Shown here: piece after piece, positions 16,692 through 25,905 of the stretch
Position numbering within the stretch: position 1 is the stretch's first letter
Layout: each line of letters begins with the position of its first letter
Program-made: the position numbers and the translations under genes
Notes under the pieces: generated by a model
Told to the model about the DNA's origin: nothing
What the model saw: the letters and a program-made list of their open reading frames with translations, nothing else
Databases searched by the model: none
DNA from: Deinococcus sp. LM3
GTDB taxonomy: Bacteria > Deinococcota > Deinococci > Deinococcales > Deinococcaceae
DNA length: 64,000 nt
Direction of reading: 5' to 3'
NCBI RefSeq assembly: GCF_002017875.1
Contig: NZ_MUFV01000001.1
Span: 1,824,501 to 1,888,500, forward strand

Positions 16692-18023
16692 CTACCCCTG
16701 TGTGCGCAGCCGGTCGCGCAGCCAGCGGTAACTGTCCCTGGGCGTGCGCTCCAGCGTCCCGAAATCCACGTGGACCAGCCCGGTCCGCAGGCGGTACCCG
16801 GCGTCCCACTCGAAGCCGTCCAGCAGGCTGTGCACGAACACGCCCCGCACCGGGGCGCCCTGCGTCAGCGCGTCGGCCACGGCCTCCAGGTGCCGGTCCA
16901 GGTAGCGGATGCGGGCGTCGTCGCGTACGCGGCCCCCTTCGTCCGGCGTGTCGGTGTCGGCGGCCCCGGCCGATCCGACCGTCACGATCAGCGGCGGGCA
17001 GGTGTCGCCGTAACGGGCTTTCAGGCCGGTCAGCGTCTGCGTCAGGCCCTCGGGCACGACCGACGCGCCGGACGCCGTGCGTTCGCGGTCCGGGACAGTC
17101 CCGACCTCCAGGCCCAGCCGGCTGCCGCTGCGGCTGCGCACCCAGTCCGGCTGGGTGTAGTGCACGCCCAGGAAATCCAGCGGCGCCGCCATGACCGCGT
17201 GATCGCCGGCCCGCACGACCTCCAGCACCTGCGGCGCGCGTTCGGACAGCAGGTTCAGCAGCGCGGTCGGGTACCCGCCGCGCAGCAGCGGGTCCGTGAA
17301 CAGGTCGCCGCGCAGGGTGCTCATCAGGGTTGCGGCCCGTTCGTCGCGGTCCGTGGCGGGCCACGCCGGGGCGTACCCGTTCGCCAGCCCCACCTGCCGC
17401 GCGCCCGCCTCACGCAGCGCCCGCACCGCCAGCCCGTGCGCCAGCAGCCCGTGGTGCGCGGCCGGGAAGGCCTCCAGGCCCAGCCGCAGCCCCGGCGCGT
17501 GCGTGCCCAGCACGTGCCCCTGCGCCACCACCGTGAACGGGTCCGTGAGCGTCACGAACGCCGCCACCCGGTCAGCGAGGCGCTCGGCGACCAGCGAGGC
17601 GTACTCCTCGAACCGGTACGCCGTGTCGCGCGCCAGCCACCCGCCCGCGTCCTGAAGGGCCTGCGGCAGGTCCCAGTGGTGCAGCGCCGCCCACGGCTGC
17701 ACGCCCCGGCCCAGCAGCTCGTCGGTCAGGCGGTCGTAGAAGGCCAGTCCCGGCACACTGGCCCGCCCGCGCCCGCCCGGCTGCACCCGCGACCACGCCA
17801 CGCTGAAGCGGTACGCGCCCACGCCCAGGTCGCGCAGCAGGTCCAGGTCACGCGGCCAGAGCCCCTCGTGCCCGCCCGCCGCCTCGCCGCCCGGCACGCC
17901 CCGCGCCCAGCTGAACAGGTCCCACACGCTCCCCCGGCCCCCGCCGCCGCCCGTCTCGCCGCCACCCTCGATCTGATACGCCGCCGTGGACGCGCCCCAC
18001 ACGAACCCTGCCGGGAAAGTCAT
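16692..18023 (-). CDS. GH1-family protein lacking both catalytic glutamates
   Basis: 443 aa, full GH1 length. Family features are clear: FPAGFVWGASTAAYQIEG at the N-terminus, YRFSVAWSRVQP, ALHHWDLPQAL, DFLGVHYTQ and LLDGFEWDAGY near the end. The acid/base motif (T(F/L)NEP) reads TLTDP, with Asp161 in place of Glu. The nucleophile motif (TENG) reads TVGS, with Val349 in place of Glu. Retaining beta-glycosidase activity is therefore not expected; a binding or regulatory role, or decay, is possible. The start is ATG at the complement of 18021-18023; an ATG 5 codons upstream is possible. Divergent from hemC. Confidence 0.88.
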   Translation of the reverse strand: MTFPAGFVWGASTAAYQIEGGGETGGGGGRGSVWDLFSWARGVPGGEAAGGHEGLWPRDLDLLRDLGVGAYRFSVAWSRVQPGGRGRASVPGLAFYDRLTDELLGRGVQPWAALHHWDLPQALQDAGGWLARDTAYRFEEYASLVAERLADRVAAFVTLTDPFTVVAQGHVLGTHAPGLRLGLEAFPAAHHGLLAHGLAVRALREAGARQVGLANGYAPAWPATDRDERAATLMSTLRGDLFTDPLLRGGYPTALLNLLSERAPQVLEVVRAGDHAVMAAPLDFLGVHYTQPDWVRSRSGSRLGLEVGTVPDRERTASGASVVPEGLTQTLTGLKARYGDTCPPLIVTVGSAGAADTDTPDEGGRVRDDARIRYLDRHLEAVADALTQGAPVRGVFVHSLLDGFEWDAGYRLRTGLVHVDFGTLERTPRDSYRWLRDRLRTQG

Positions 18024-18134
18024 GCCTGCATTCTGCACGCTCCCAGCGCCGGAAAAGCCCCGGCCCCGGCCGCCTGGGTCCGGCGGGTATCTTCATGTCC
18101 GCCGCATCCGGGACGCCTCGCACCCCGCAACCCG

Positions 18135-18140
18135 TATAAT
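18135..18140 (+). promoter_or_regulatory. Consensus -10 box of hemC
   Basis: TATAAT, ending 9 nt before ATG 18150, with no room for a Shine-Dalgarno leader. The -35 region is weak. Confidence 0.7.
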
Positions 18141-18149
18141 GTGCGGGTT

Positions 18150-19079
<930 letters not shown>

Positions 19080-19084
19080 GGGGC

Positions 19085-19264
19085 ATGAACCGCCTGCCCC
19101 CGCTGGCCATCGCCCTGGCCGCCGCGCTGCTGTGGCTGGCCATCGGTCTGTGGCAGCGCACGGCCGCCGGCACGCCCCTGAACGCCGCCCTGATCGCCGA
19201 ACTGCCCCTGACGCTGGTCGTGTTCGGGCTGGCGTTCGTGTGGGCCAGACTGCGCCGCCGCTGA
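19085..19264 (+). CDS. Small two-helix membrane protein, 59 aa
   Basis: MNRLPPLAIALAAALLWLAI forms the first membrane segment; ALIAELPLTLVVFGLAFVWA forms the second; the tail is RLRRR. It begins 5 bp after hemC, so it is in the same transcript. No family recognised. Confidence 0.6.
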   Translation: MNRLPPLAIALAAALLWLAIGLWQRTAAGTPLNAALIAELPLTLVVFGLAFVWARLRRR

Positions 19265-19286
19265 CCCGGACCTCCGGACCCGCAGA

Positions 19287-19336
19287 CCGCGCCCCGCCGC
19301 CCCCGTCCGGACAGACCGGGGAGCGGCGGAGCGCGG
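19287..19336 (+). terminator. Long GC hairpin after the hemC operon
   Basis: CCGCGC-CCCGCCGC-CCCCG pairs with CGGGG-AGCGGCGG-AGCGCGG around a short loop, ending in TTGCTC. The T-tract is weak, so termination is plausible but not certain. Confidence 0.5.
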
Positions 19337-19342
19337 TTGCTC

Positions 19343-19348
19343 TAGCAT
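19343..19348 (+). promoter_or_regulatory. -10 box of the asparaginase gene
   Basis: TAGCAT, 7 nt before ATG 19356. Confidence 0.5.
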
Positions 19349-19355
19349 CACGGGC

Positions 19356-20321
19356 ATGTCCACCCCACCCAGACTCGCGGTCATTCACACGGGCGGCACC
19401 ATCGCCAGCCGCCCCAGTCCCGACGGGCGCGGCCTGACGCCGCAGCAGGCGCCCAGCGTGCCCGGCCTGGACGGCGTGCAGGTCCATGACGTGCAGCCCT
19501 TCAGCCTGCCCAGCCCGCACATGACCCCGGCGCACATGGGGCAACTGGCCGCGCTGATCGAGACGCTCGCCCCGGACCACGACGGGATTGTCGTCACGCA
19601 CGGCACTGACACCCTGGAGGAGACGGCGTTCGCGCTGCACCTGACCCTGAACGTGCCGGTCCCGGTCGTCCTGACCGGCAGCATGCGCCACGCCGAGGAG
19701 GTCAGCTGGGACGGCCCCGCCAACCTGCTGGACGCCGCGCACGTCGCCCTGCACCCCAGCAGCCGCGAGCGCGGGCCGCTCGTCGTGATCGGCGGGGACA
19801 TCTTCGACGCGCGGACCGTCACCAAGATCCACACGACCGCCGTGGACGCCTTCGGCGGCTACCCCGGCCCCATCGGCCGCATCGACCGCGAGGGCCGCGC
19901 TCCCCGCCTGCACTACTTCGCGCGGCCCGAACCCCGCGCCACGTACCGCCCGGCGCACCTGAACGCCCGCGTGGAAATCCTGTACGCCTACGCCGGCTGG
20001 ACCGGCGAGGGCTACGCCGAGGCCGCCGGGCGCGCCGACGGACTGGTCATCGCGGCCCTGGGGACCGGGAACCTCCCGGCCGAACTGCTGCCCCTGATCC
20101 ACGCGACCGACAAACCCGTGATCATCGCCACCCGCACGCACGCCGGGCCGGTCCTGCCCGTGTACGGGTACGCGGGCGGCGGCGCGACCCTGGTGGAGGC
20201 CGGCGCGATTCCCGCCAGTTTCCTGAACGCCCACAAGGCCCGGCTGCTGCTGCTGATCCTGCTGGGCCAGGGCCTGACGCGAGAGCAGATCCGCGCGGTG
20301 TTCGAACGCGACGAGTTCTGA
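19356..20321 (+). CDS. L-asparaginase, bacterial type (asparaginase/glutaminase family)
   Basis: 321 aa. Hydrolyses asparagine to aspartate and ammonia. The two catalytic threonine motifs are present: HTGGTIAS (Thr near residue 13) and VVTHGTDTLEE (near residues 77-87). No signal peptide is seen, so cytoplasmic. GSMRHAEE and DGPANLLDA fit the family. It has its own promoter after the hemC terminator. Glutaminase side activity cannot be judged. Confidence 0.93.
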   Translation: MSTPPRLAVIHTGGTIASRPSPDGRGLTPQQAPSVPGLDGVQVHDVQPFSLPSPHMTPAHMGQLAALIETLAPDHDGIVVTHGTDTLEETAFALHLTLNVPVPVVLTGSMRHAEEVSWDGPANLLDAAHVALHPSSRERGPLVVIGGDIFDARTVTKIHTTAVDAFGGYPGPIGRIDREGRAPRLHYFARPEPRATYRPAHLNARVEILYAYAGWTGEGYAEAAGRADGLVIAALGTGNLPAELLPLIHATDKPVIIATRTHAGPVLPVYGYAGGGATLVEAGAIPASFLNAHKARLLLLILLGQGLTREQIRAVFERDEF

Positions 20322-20407
20322 AGGTGGTGCGGACACTGTTCAAGCGCCAGAGAGGACAAGCGGGGAAAACGTCTTCTGTAACGCCATTCCTGCTCACCCC
20401 CTCCCAG

Positions 20408-20428
20408 CCTCCCCCCTCAAGGGGGAGG
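20408..20428. terminator. GC hairpin downstream of asparaginase
   Basis: CCTCCCCC-CTCAA-GGGGGAGG is a perfect 8-bp stem. There is no U-tract. Its stem-loop resembles the hairpin at 12828-12845. Confidence 0.4.
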
Positions 20429-20490
20429 GGTAAACACTGCGTGTTCATCGCTGGTCTGCAATGATTATGAACCTGTCCGCACCATTGCTG

Positions 20491-20624
20491 ATACGGATTC
20501 CGTTTGTTTCGTTAACAGATCGGTGGCGTTCCGATCTGTTAACTCCACGTCCGGAACCCGTTTCTCTCCTGCTCGCTCCGCTCGGATTGAACGGCTTTGT
20601 AAGCCATTCAATCGGAGTCCGTAT
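20491..20624 (-). repeat. Dispersed 135-bp element, copy c
   Basis: Near-consensus copy in reverse orientation, ATACGGATTCCG ... CGGAGTCCGTAT. The 13-bp stem around loop TGGCGTT is perfect. It lies between convergent genes. The bases just outside in element orientation are C and C. Confidence 0.95.
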
Positions 20625-20675
20625 GAAGGTGGTGCGCCGGGGCGTGCGTGCCGGGCCACAGCGAGGAGTCAAAGC

Positions 20676-20711
20676 AGACCCCCACCCGGCCACGCGGCGG
20701 GGTGGGGGTCT
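20676..20711 (-). terminator. Terminator of the zinc-ribbon gene
   Basis: AGACCCCCACC (20676-20686) pairs perfectly with GGTGGGGGTCT (20701-20711). On the minus strand it is followed by GCTTTG. It sits just after the stop at 20724. Confidence 0.65.
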
Positions 20712-20723
20712 ATGCTGGCCGGC

Positions 20724-21446
20724 TTACGCGAGGTCGAGGCGGATCAGGAAGCGGCCGCAGCTGGGGCACTTCACGGGCGGCAGTTTGCCCAGCGCGGCTT
20801 TCTGCTGCACGTTGACGGGCAGCATGACGTTGCAGCCGCTGCAGCGTCCGGCCTTGATCTCCACGACGCCCAGTCCCTTCTTGGCGCGGCGGATCATGTC
20901 GTACTCGCGCACAGTGCGGGTGTCGAGTTCCCCGGCGAGGCGGGCGCGTTCCTGACGGTCGGCTTCGCCCTGGGCGCGCAGGTCCTGCACGCGGGCGTCG
21001 TCCTGTTCTTCCAGGGTGTTCAGGTTGGGGCGCAGGGCGCGGTGCTGGGCGCGCAGGTCGGCGGCGCGTTCGTTCAGTTCGCGCTGACGCTCGCGCAGCG
21101 GCACGAGGTCCTCTTCCATCTCGTCGGCGCGTTCGCTGAGCATCTGGATGCGGCTGCCGTACTGGGACTGCGCGCGGGCGTCGAAGGCGTTCTTCTCCTG
21201 TTCTTCCTCGGCGCGGGCGATCTGCTCGCGGGTGCCGGCCAGGTCGAGTTCCTGCTGGCGCACGCGCTTGTCGATGCCCTCGAGGGTGATCTCGGTGTCC
21301 TCGAGTTCGTTGTTCAGGCGTTCCTGCTCGGCGCGGGCGGCGCGCAGCTCGTCAGGAATGTTGCTTTCCTCGTCGCGCAGGCGATCAAGGTTCAGATCCA
21401 GTTCCTGAACGTGGTGCAGGCGGCGAAGGGGGGAGGAGTCACTCAT
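20724..21446 (-). CDS. Coiled-coil protein with C-terminal C4 zinc ribbon
   Basis: 240 aa. Residues ~10-180 are strongly charged and heptad-like, predicting a long coiled coil. The C-terminus has CSGC and CPSC pairs forming a zinc ribbon (zf-RING_7/CdsZ-like family, related to HP0958/FlgZ). Such proteins act in RNA or protein binding; the role here is unknown. The start ATG (complement of 21444-21446) has TAGACT 7 nt upstream. Confidence 0.88.
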   Translation of the reverse strand: MSDSSPLRRLHHVQELDLNLDRLRDEESNIPDELRAARAEQERLNNELEDTEITLEGIDKRVRQQELDLAGTREQIARAEEEQEKNAFDARAQSQYGSRIQMLSERADEMEEDLVPLRERQRELNERAADLRAQHRALRPNLNTLEEQDDARVQDLRAQGEADRQERARLAGELDTRTVREYDMIRRAKKGLGVVEIKAGRCSGCNVMLPVNVQQKAALGKLPPVKCPSCGRFLIRLDLA

Positions 21447-21453
21447 CACTGGC

Positions 21454-21459
21454 AGTCTA
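21454..21459 (-). promoter_or_regulatory. -10 box of the zinc-ribbon gene
   Basis: The minus strand reads TAGACT, 7 nt before the ATG. Confidence 0.6.
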
Positions 21460-21481
21460 CCCCCCCGGCCGGGTGAAGGGG

Positions 21482-22732
21482 TCACGCGGGCGGTGAGGCG
21501 GTGGGCGCGGAAGCGGTGCGGTTCGCGTGGCGGTACAGGCCCAGGTAGATGGCCAGCACGCTCCCGGCGTACATCAGCAGCGTCCACGCGAACAGGACCT
21601 GGAAGGCCAGCGTGAACGGCAGCGCGCCGCGCACCACGCCCGACAGGACGCTGCTGAGCGCCCACCCGAGGTCCCAGGCGATCACGTTCACGGCCGAGTA
21701 CATGGGCCGGTCGCGTTCCGGCAGGGCGCTCATGGCGTACGCGCTGTACACCGGCCCGGCGGCGTTCATCAGGGCGCCGCGCGTGAACAGCGCCGCCGTG
21801 ACCAGCCACAGGCTCGGCGCGAAGCCCAGCACCGCCAGGAACGGCAGCGAACTGGCCTGCACGACCAGCACCGCCTGGAGTGGCCCCAGGCGCCGCACCA
21901 GCAGCGGTTGCAGCAGCGCCGTGGCGGCCGTGGCGAGGCTCGTCCAGGCGAACAGGGTGCCCAGGCCCGCGTAACTGATCTGGAATTTCCCCTCGATGAA
22001 CACGTTCAGGAACGGAATGGTCGCCCCGGCCCCCAGGCCCACCAGGATGTTCGGCGCGACCAGCCGCGCCATGGTGCCCTTGTCCTGAATGCTGAAGCTG
22101 CGGCCCTCGCGGGTGGTCTTGCCGCTGGGTTTCAGGCCCAGCACCGGGAGCAGCCCGGCCAGTTGCAGGGCCGCCGCGACCAGCAGCGCCGTGCGCAGCG
22201 CGCCCAGCCCGTCGGCGGGCGTGCCGGTCCAGGCGGCGTACAGGCCCGGCACCTGCCCGCCCAGCAGGTTCCCCAGGAAGCCCGCGCCGGTCATCAGGGC
22301 GTTCTGCACGCTGAACAGCGTCACGCGGTTGCGTTCGTCGCTGTTGTTCGCCATGAACGGCGAGGACGCCACGACCGTCAGCGCCGCGCCCGCCCCCTGC
22401 ACCAGCGCCCCGGCGATCACCAGGGCCGGCCCGCCCGCCACGGCCAGCAGCACGGTCCCCACGAGGCTCAGGACCGCGCCGACCTTCAGGGTGTGCGCGT
22501 TGCTGATGCGCCGCGCCAGTGCCACCGCCGGCAGGCTCAGGGCGGCCAGCGTGACGGCGGGCAGGGCGTTCATCAGGCCCTGCCACTCGGGACCCAGGCC
22601 CAGCGCCCGCAGGTAGAAGTTCAGGAACAGACTCGTGAACGCCTGCGACAGCCCGAACGAGAACACCGCCGCCAGGAACAGCCACACCTGCCGTGAGAAC
22701 CGCCACGACTGCCCGCGCTCCGGCTGGCTCAC
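21482..22732 (-). CDS. Major facilitator superfamily transporter
   Basis: 416 aa with about 12 hydrophobic segments. Typical MFS loop signals are present: ALARRISNAHTLKVGAVLS after helix 2 and ERDRPMYSAVNVIAWDLG in the second half. Substrate unknown. The start overlaps the stop of nth by 4 nt (22729-22732), so translation is coupled with the DNA-repair gene, though a functional link is not evident. Confidence 0.88.
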   Translation of the reverse strand: MSQPERGQSWRFSRQVWLFLAAVFSFGLSQAFTSLFLNFYLRALGLGPEWQGLMNALPAVTLAALSLPAVALARRISNAHTLKVGAVLSLVGTVLLAVAGGPALVIAGALVQGAGAALTVVASSPFMANNSDERNRVTLFSVQNALMTGAGFLGNLLGGQVPGLYAAWTGTPADGLGALRTALLVAAALQLAGLLPVLGLKPSGKTTREGRSFSIQDKGTMARLVAPNILVGLGAGATIPFLNVFIEGKFQISYAGLGTLFAWTSLATAATALLQPLLVRRLGPLQAVLVVQASSLPFLAVLGFAPSLWLVTAALFTRGALMNAAGPVYSAYAMSALPERDRPMYSAVNVIAWDLGWALSSVLSGVVRGALPFTLAFQVLFAWTLLMYAGSVLAIYLGLYRHANRTASAPTASPPA

Positions 22733-23403
22733 TCCACGCCCACTTTCGGACAGAAGTCAGCCATCACGCACGCCCCGCACGCCGGTGCGCGCGCCGTGCA
22801 GACCCGCCGCCCGTGCAGGATCAGGGCGTGGTGCAGGAACACCCAGCGCCCACGCGGGAACAGCTTCTGCAGGTCCGTTTCCACCTTATCCGGGTTGGTC
22901 TGCACGCTCAGGCCCAGCCGCCGCGCCAGCCGCCCCACGTGCGTATCCACCGCGATGGCCGGGTACCCGAAGGCGTTACTCAGGACCACGTTCGCGGTCT
23001 TGCGGCCCGCGCCGGGCAGCGCCACGACCGCCCCGAAATCGTTCGGCACCTCCCCCCCGTGCCGCTCGACCAGCAGCCGCGCCAGCGCCGCGAGGTTCCG
23101 CGCCTTCCCCCGGAACAGCCCGATCCGGCGGATGAACGGCTCGATGTCCTCCGGCTGCGCCGCGCTCATGGCGTGCGCGTCCGGGTACGCCCCGAACAGC
23201 GCGGGCGTCGCGGCGTTCACGCTCACGTCCGTCGCCTGCGCGCTCAGGACCGTCGCCACCAGCAGCTCGAACGGCGTGCGGAACTCCAGTTCCGTGCGGG
23301 CGTCCGGGTACAGCGTCTCCAGCGCGCCCAGCACCTGCGGCGCCCGCGCCCGCGCGCCTGCCGGCAACCGCGCCGGAGTCGATCTGGAAGGTTTGAGAGT
23401 CAT
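22729..23403 (-). CDS. nth: Endonuclease III (base-excision repair)
   Basis: 224 aa. DNA glycosylase/AP lyase for oxidised pyrimidines. The helix-hairpin-helix LPGAGRKTANVV carries the catalytic Lys, and VDTHVGRL the catalytic Asp. The C-terminal 4Fe-4S cluster motif is CTARAPACGACVMADFC, spacing C-6-C-2-C-5-C. About 25 extra Arg/Ala-rich residues precede the fold. The start ATG has TAGCTT 8 nt upstream. First gene of a two-gene unit with the MFS gene. Deinococcus genomes often hold several Nth paralogs; which one this is cannot be told. Confidence 0.94.
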   Translation of the reverse strand: MTLKPSRSTPARLPAGARARAPQVLGALETLYPDARTELEFRTPFELLVATVLSAQATDVSVNAATPALFGAYPDAHAMSAAQPEDIEPFIRRIGLFRGKARNLAALARLLVERHGGEVPNDFGAVVALPGAGRKTANVVLSNAFGYPAIAVDTHVGRLARRLGLSVQTNPDKVETDLQKLFPRGRWVFLHHALILHGRRVCTARAPACGACVMADFCPKVGVE

Positions 23404-23490
23404 CGCAGCCCAAGCTACACCCCACCCCCCACGCCCGTCCGCGCGGAACAGACGCGCAACCCCCGCCGGTCAGAGCGCGTATGGACTGGT

Positions 23491-23712
23491 ATGAGAACCC
23501 TCTCCCTGATCCTGGGCATCCTCGCCGCCATCGGCCTGGTGCTGGGCTTCCTTCCGCTGCTCGGCTGGCTCAACTGGCTGTTCGTGCTGCCGCCCGCCGT
23601 GCTGGGCCTGATCTTCGGTTCGCTCGCCCGCGACCGGGGTGCCGTGACCCTGAACGCCGTCGTCGCGCTGCTCGGCGCGTTGCGCCTGATGCTGGGCGGC
23701 GGCCTGATCTGA
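23491..23712 (+). CDS. Small membrane protein, 73 aa
   Basis: Three hydrophobic stretches (LSLILGILAAIGLVLGFLPL; WLFVLPPAVLGLIFGSLA; AVVALLGALRLMLGGGLI) make up most of the protein. ATG 23491 is chosen as the first plausible start after nth's divergent start. I do not recognise the family. It precedes the tRNA-Trp promoter. Confidence 0.65.
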   Translation: MRTLSLILGILAAIGLVLGFLPLLGWLNWLFVLPPAVLGLIFGSLARDRGAVTLNAVVALLGALRLMLGGGLI

Positions 23713-23727
23713 TCCACGCCCGCGCAC

Positions 23728-23756
23728 TTGCGCACCCCGTAAAGCTCTGCTACTCT
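23728..23756 (+). promoter_or_regulatory. Promoter of tRNA-Trp
   Basis: TTGCGC (23728-23733), 17-nt spacer, TACTCT (23751-23756). Transcription would start about 25 nt before the tRNA. Confidence 0.65.
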
Positions 23757-23787
23757 GCATGCGCCCGTGCCCCACGCACGTCAGCAA

Positions 23788-23863
23788 GGGTCCTTAGCTC
23801 AGTTGGTAGAGCATCGGTCTCCAAAACCGAGGGTCGTAGGTTCAAGTCCTGCAGGGCCCGCCA
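23788..23863 (+). tRNA. trnW: tRNA-Trp (CCA anticodon)
   Basis: Complete cloverleaf: acceptor GGGTCCT/AGGGCCC, D stem GCTC/GAGC, anticodon stem TCGGT/ACCGA with loop CTCCAAA (anticodon CCA), T stem GTAGG/CCTGC with loop TTCAAGT, discriminator G and encoded CCA. Followed by a terminator. Confidence 0.98.
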
Positions 23864-23871
23864 CAGAAATG

Positions 23872-23899
23872 CCCCCGCCGCGTGCGGGGGTGTTTGTTT
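23872..23899 (+). terminator. Intrinsic terminator of tRNA-Trp
   Basis: CCCCCGC (23872-23878) pairs with GCGGGGG (23884-23890), followed by TGTTTGTTT. Confidence 0.85.
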
Positions 23900-24004
23900 G
23901 TCGTGCCGCGGGCGGTGTCCTGACAGGACTCTTTCAGCGCCGGGACGGTCACGTCATGAAGGTCGGCTGTGAAAAGCTCCTCAGCCCGGGGCAGACCGGC
24001 TCCC

Positions 24005-24010
24005 TAGACT
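24005..24010 (+). promoter_or_regulatory. Candidate -10 box of the lipoprotein gene
   Basis: TAGACT about 95 nt upstream of ATG 24105. The leader ends in AAGGAG, 5 nt before the ATG. Confidence 0.4.
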
Positions 24011-24104
24011 GCCTTCACTGCCGGACAGCCCAGGCGTTCCGGCCTGCGCTCACGCGCCGCTCAGTCGTCCCCTACCCGCCCTGCCCTGCCTCTCAAGGAG
24101 CCCC

Positions 24105-24752
24105 ATGAAGCGCACCCTGTCCCTGATCGCCGCCCTGACCCTCGCCACCACCCTCGCCAGCTGCGGGAAGATCGTCGGCAGCCTCGTGCCCGCGCAGACC
24201 GTCGAGAACCCGGCCGGGCTGGACGGCAAGGTCCTGGCCCCCAGCTCCCCGCTGACCATCGAGTCCGTGCGCGGCACCGTCAGCTACAGCACGGCCGGCA
24301 GCACCTTCGACGACATCGAGTACCCGGACAACGTGCCGTTCGGCATCCGTCCGCGCGCCGTGGAATTCCAGGCGGGCTTCAGTGAGGCCGTCGTGACGGG
24401 CGCCTGCGTGGCCGCCGCGCCCGCCACGGTCGCCGTGACCCTCAAGTCCCTGGCGCTGGAAGTCCGGGACGCCGCCGGCAAGGCCAGCTTCAGCGACGAA
24501 CCAAACGTCACCTTCACCCTGACCCGCGGCGCGGTCGCGGGCGGCAGCGTCACGTACGCTGTGTCGGACGATCAGGTCAGCCTGAAAGCCGACGCGCAGG
24601 AAACGGACGCCTTCATCCGCACCCTCACGGAGGGCGGCGCGAACGAGGCCAGCCTGAACGCCACCATCAGCGCCGATCAGAACAGCCTCGCGGGCTGCAC
24701 CATGTCCTTCAAGCTGCGCGGCGTGAAGGTCATCCTGTCGAACTTCAGCTGA
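24105..24752 (+). CDS. Putative lipoprotein, 215 aa
   Basis: A signal peptide (MKRTLSLIAALTLATTL) ends in lipobox LASC, so Cys20 should be lipidated and the protein membrane-anchored outside the cytoplasm. The mature part is beta-rich (repeated Val/Thr strands) with two further cysteines (GACVAA and GCTMSF) that could form a disulfide. No known domain. AAGGAG precedes the ATG. Confidence 0.8.
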   Translation: MKRTLSLIAALTLATTLASCGKIVGSLVPAQTVENPAGLDGKVLAPSSPLTIESVRGTVSYSTAGSTFDDIEYPDNVPFGIRPRAVEFQAGFSEAVVTGACVAAAPATVAVTLKSLALEVRDAAGKASFSDEPNVTFTLTRGAVAGGSVTYAVSDDQVSLKADAQETDAFIRTLTEGGANEASLNATISADQNSLAGCTMSFKLRGVKVILSNFS

Positions 24753-24765
24753 GCGTGGCATCACC

Positions 24766-24802
24766 GGCAGGCGCCGCCCGGACTGTCCGGGCGGCGCCTG
24801 CC
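24766..24802 (+). terminator. Perfect 18-bp hairpin after the lipoprotein gene
   Basis: Left arm 24766-24783 and right arm 24785-24802 are fully complementary around one base. No T-tract follows; dispersed element d begins 9 nt later. Confidence 0.6.
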
Positions 24803-24811
24803 GCGCCTGTC

Positions 24812-24947
24812 ATACGGACTCCGATTGAATGGGCTGCAAAGACCGTTCAATCCGAGCGGATGCGAGTAGGAGAGAAACGGGTTCCGGGCGTGGAGCTGGC
24901 AATCCGGTGATGTTCCGGGTTGTCAGCGAAACAGACGGAATCCGTAT
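24812..24947 (+). repeat. Dispersed element, copy d (136 bp)
   Basis: ATACGGACTCCG ... CGGAATCCGTAT. The left hairpin is intact; the right stem keeps pairing through two G-U pairs. Its last T is the first base of the TCA stop codon of cutA on the other strand. Flanking bases are C and C. Confidence 0.95.
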
Positions 24948-25270
24948 CAGCCTTTCTGCGGGGTGCTCAGGGCCTCGCGCAGCCAGCTCTGGAATTCCGG
25001 TAGGGCGCGGTCGTACTGCAACGCGATGATTTCCGGCACCTCGTAGGGGTGCAGCGCCTTGATGCGCGCCTCCAGGTCCGGGTACTTCTCGCCGCTGGTC
25101 TTGATCAGCAGCAGGCTCTCGGGGTCCTCGGCGACCTCGCCGTGCCAGCGGTACACGCTGTGCAGGCCCGGCACGATGTTCACGCAGCCGGCCAGGTGCT
25201 CGGCGACGAGGGTGCGGGCCAGGTCATGCGCCCGCTCGGGGGGAAGTGTGACCAGAACGACGAGTGACAT
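24947..25270 (-). CDS. cutA: Divalent-cation tolerance protein CutA
   Basis: 107 aa. Trimeric CutA fold: VLVTLPPERAHDLARTLV, LAGCVNIVPGLHSVYRWHGEV and YEVPEIIALQ are diagnostic. A link to copper tolerance is historical and its function is unclear. The start (complement of 25268-25270) has TATGCT 8 nt upstream; an ATG 25 codons further out is rejected because it lies beyond that box and adds Pro/Arg sequence. Its stop codon overlaps the end of dispersed element d. Confidence 0.93.
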   Translation of the reverse strand: MSLVVLVTLPPERAHDLARTLVAEHLAGCVNIVPGLHSVYRWHGEVAEDPESLLLIKTSGEKYPDLEARIKALHPYEVPEIIALQYDRALPEFQSWLREALSTPQKG

Positions 25271-25278
25271 ACCCCCGC

Positions 25279-25284
25279 AGCATA
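25279..25284 (-). promoter_or_regulatory. -10 box of cutA
   Basis: The minus strand reads TATGCT, 8 nt before the ATG. Confidence 0.55.
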
Positions 25285-25396
25285 CGCCCGCCCGACCGCC
25301 CCGCACCACCCGGCGCGGTGGGGGAGGGGGGCGCGGCGGCCACACCGTGAACGTTCCCGTAACTGACGGCGCGGGCCTTCATGAGAGGCGCGGTGT

Positions 25397-25402
25397 TACG
25401 CT
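25397..25402 (+). promoter_or_regulatory. -10 box of the LapA-like gene
   Basis: TACGCT, 7 nt before ATG 25410. Confidence 0.55.
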
Positions 25403-25409
25403 GGCGGGT

Positions 25410-25856
25410 ATGCGGACCATTGTCCTGATCATCGCGCTGGTACTCCTGGCGATCTTTGCCGTGCTGAACACCAACGCCCTGATGTTCCCCCACACCCTGA
25501 GCCTGGGGTTCGTGACGTACCGGGGCGTGCCGATGGGGCTGATCCTGCTGGTCGTGGCGACCCTGCTGACCCTGGTGTTCTACTTCTGGGCGGGCATCAC
25601 CGGGCTGCGCGCCCAGGCGGACAGCGCCAAACTGCTGCGGGATATGGAGGCGCTGCGCGTCAGTCTGGATCAGCAGGAAGGCAGCCGGTTCGCGCAGTTG
25701 CAGACGCACCTGGACGAGCGGTTCCGGGTGCTGGAAGCCGCGCGTGGCGGGTCCGGGGACGTCTCGGCCCTGACCGGGCGGGTGGACGCCTTGCAGAAGG
25801 ATATGAACCTGCAACTCGCGCAGATGGACGATTACCTGAAAAGCAAGCTGGGTTGA
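25410..25856 (+). CDS. LapA-domain (DUF1049-like) membrane protein with coiled coil
   Basis: 148 aa. Two membrane helices (about residues 3-22 and 43-66) are followed by a cytoplasmic coiled coil (residues ~70-145: KLLRDMEALRVSLDQQEG ...). The topology matches LapA/DUF1049 proteins. In Proteobacteria LapA helps control LPS assembly, but Deinococcus lacks classical LPS, so the role here is open. Leaderless start. Confidence 0.75.
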   Translation: MRTIVLIIALVLLAIFAVLNTNALMFPHTLSLGFVTYRGVPMGLILLVVATLLTLVFYFWAGITGLRAQADSAKLLRDMEALRVSLDQQEGSRFAQLQTHLDERFRVLEAARGGSGDVSALTGRVDALQKDMNLQLAQMDDYLKSKLG

Positions 25857-25905
25857 GGGCCGGGGCGGCATTGGACCCGGTGCAGACTGCCGTGCGGGTG
25901 GCCAC

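Larger units (their letters stand above)
20322..20723. other. Intergenic region, 402 bp, filled by hairpins and a dispersed repeat
   Basis: It contains a GC hairpin (20408-20428), dispersed element copy c (20491-20624) and the terminator of the zinc-ribbon gene (20676-20711). No supported gene. Confidence 0.7.
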
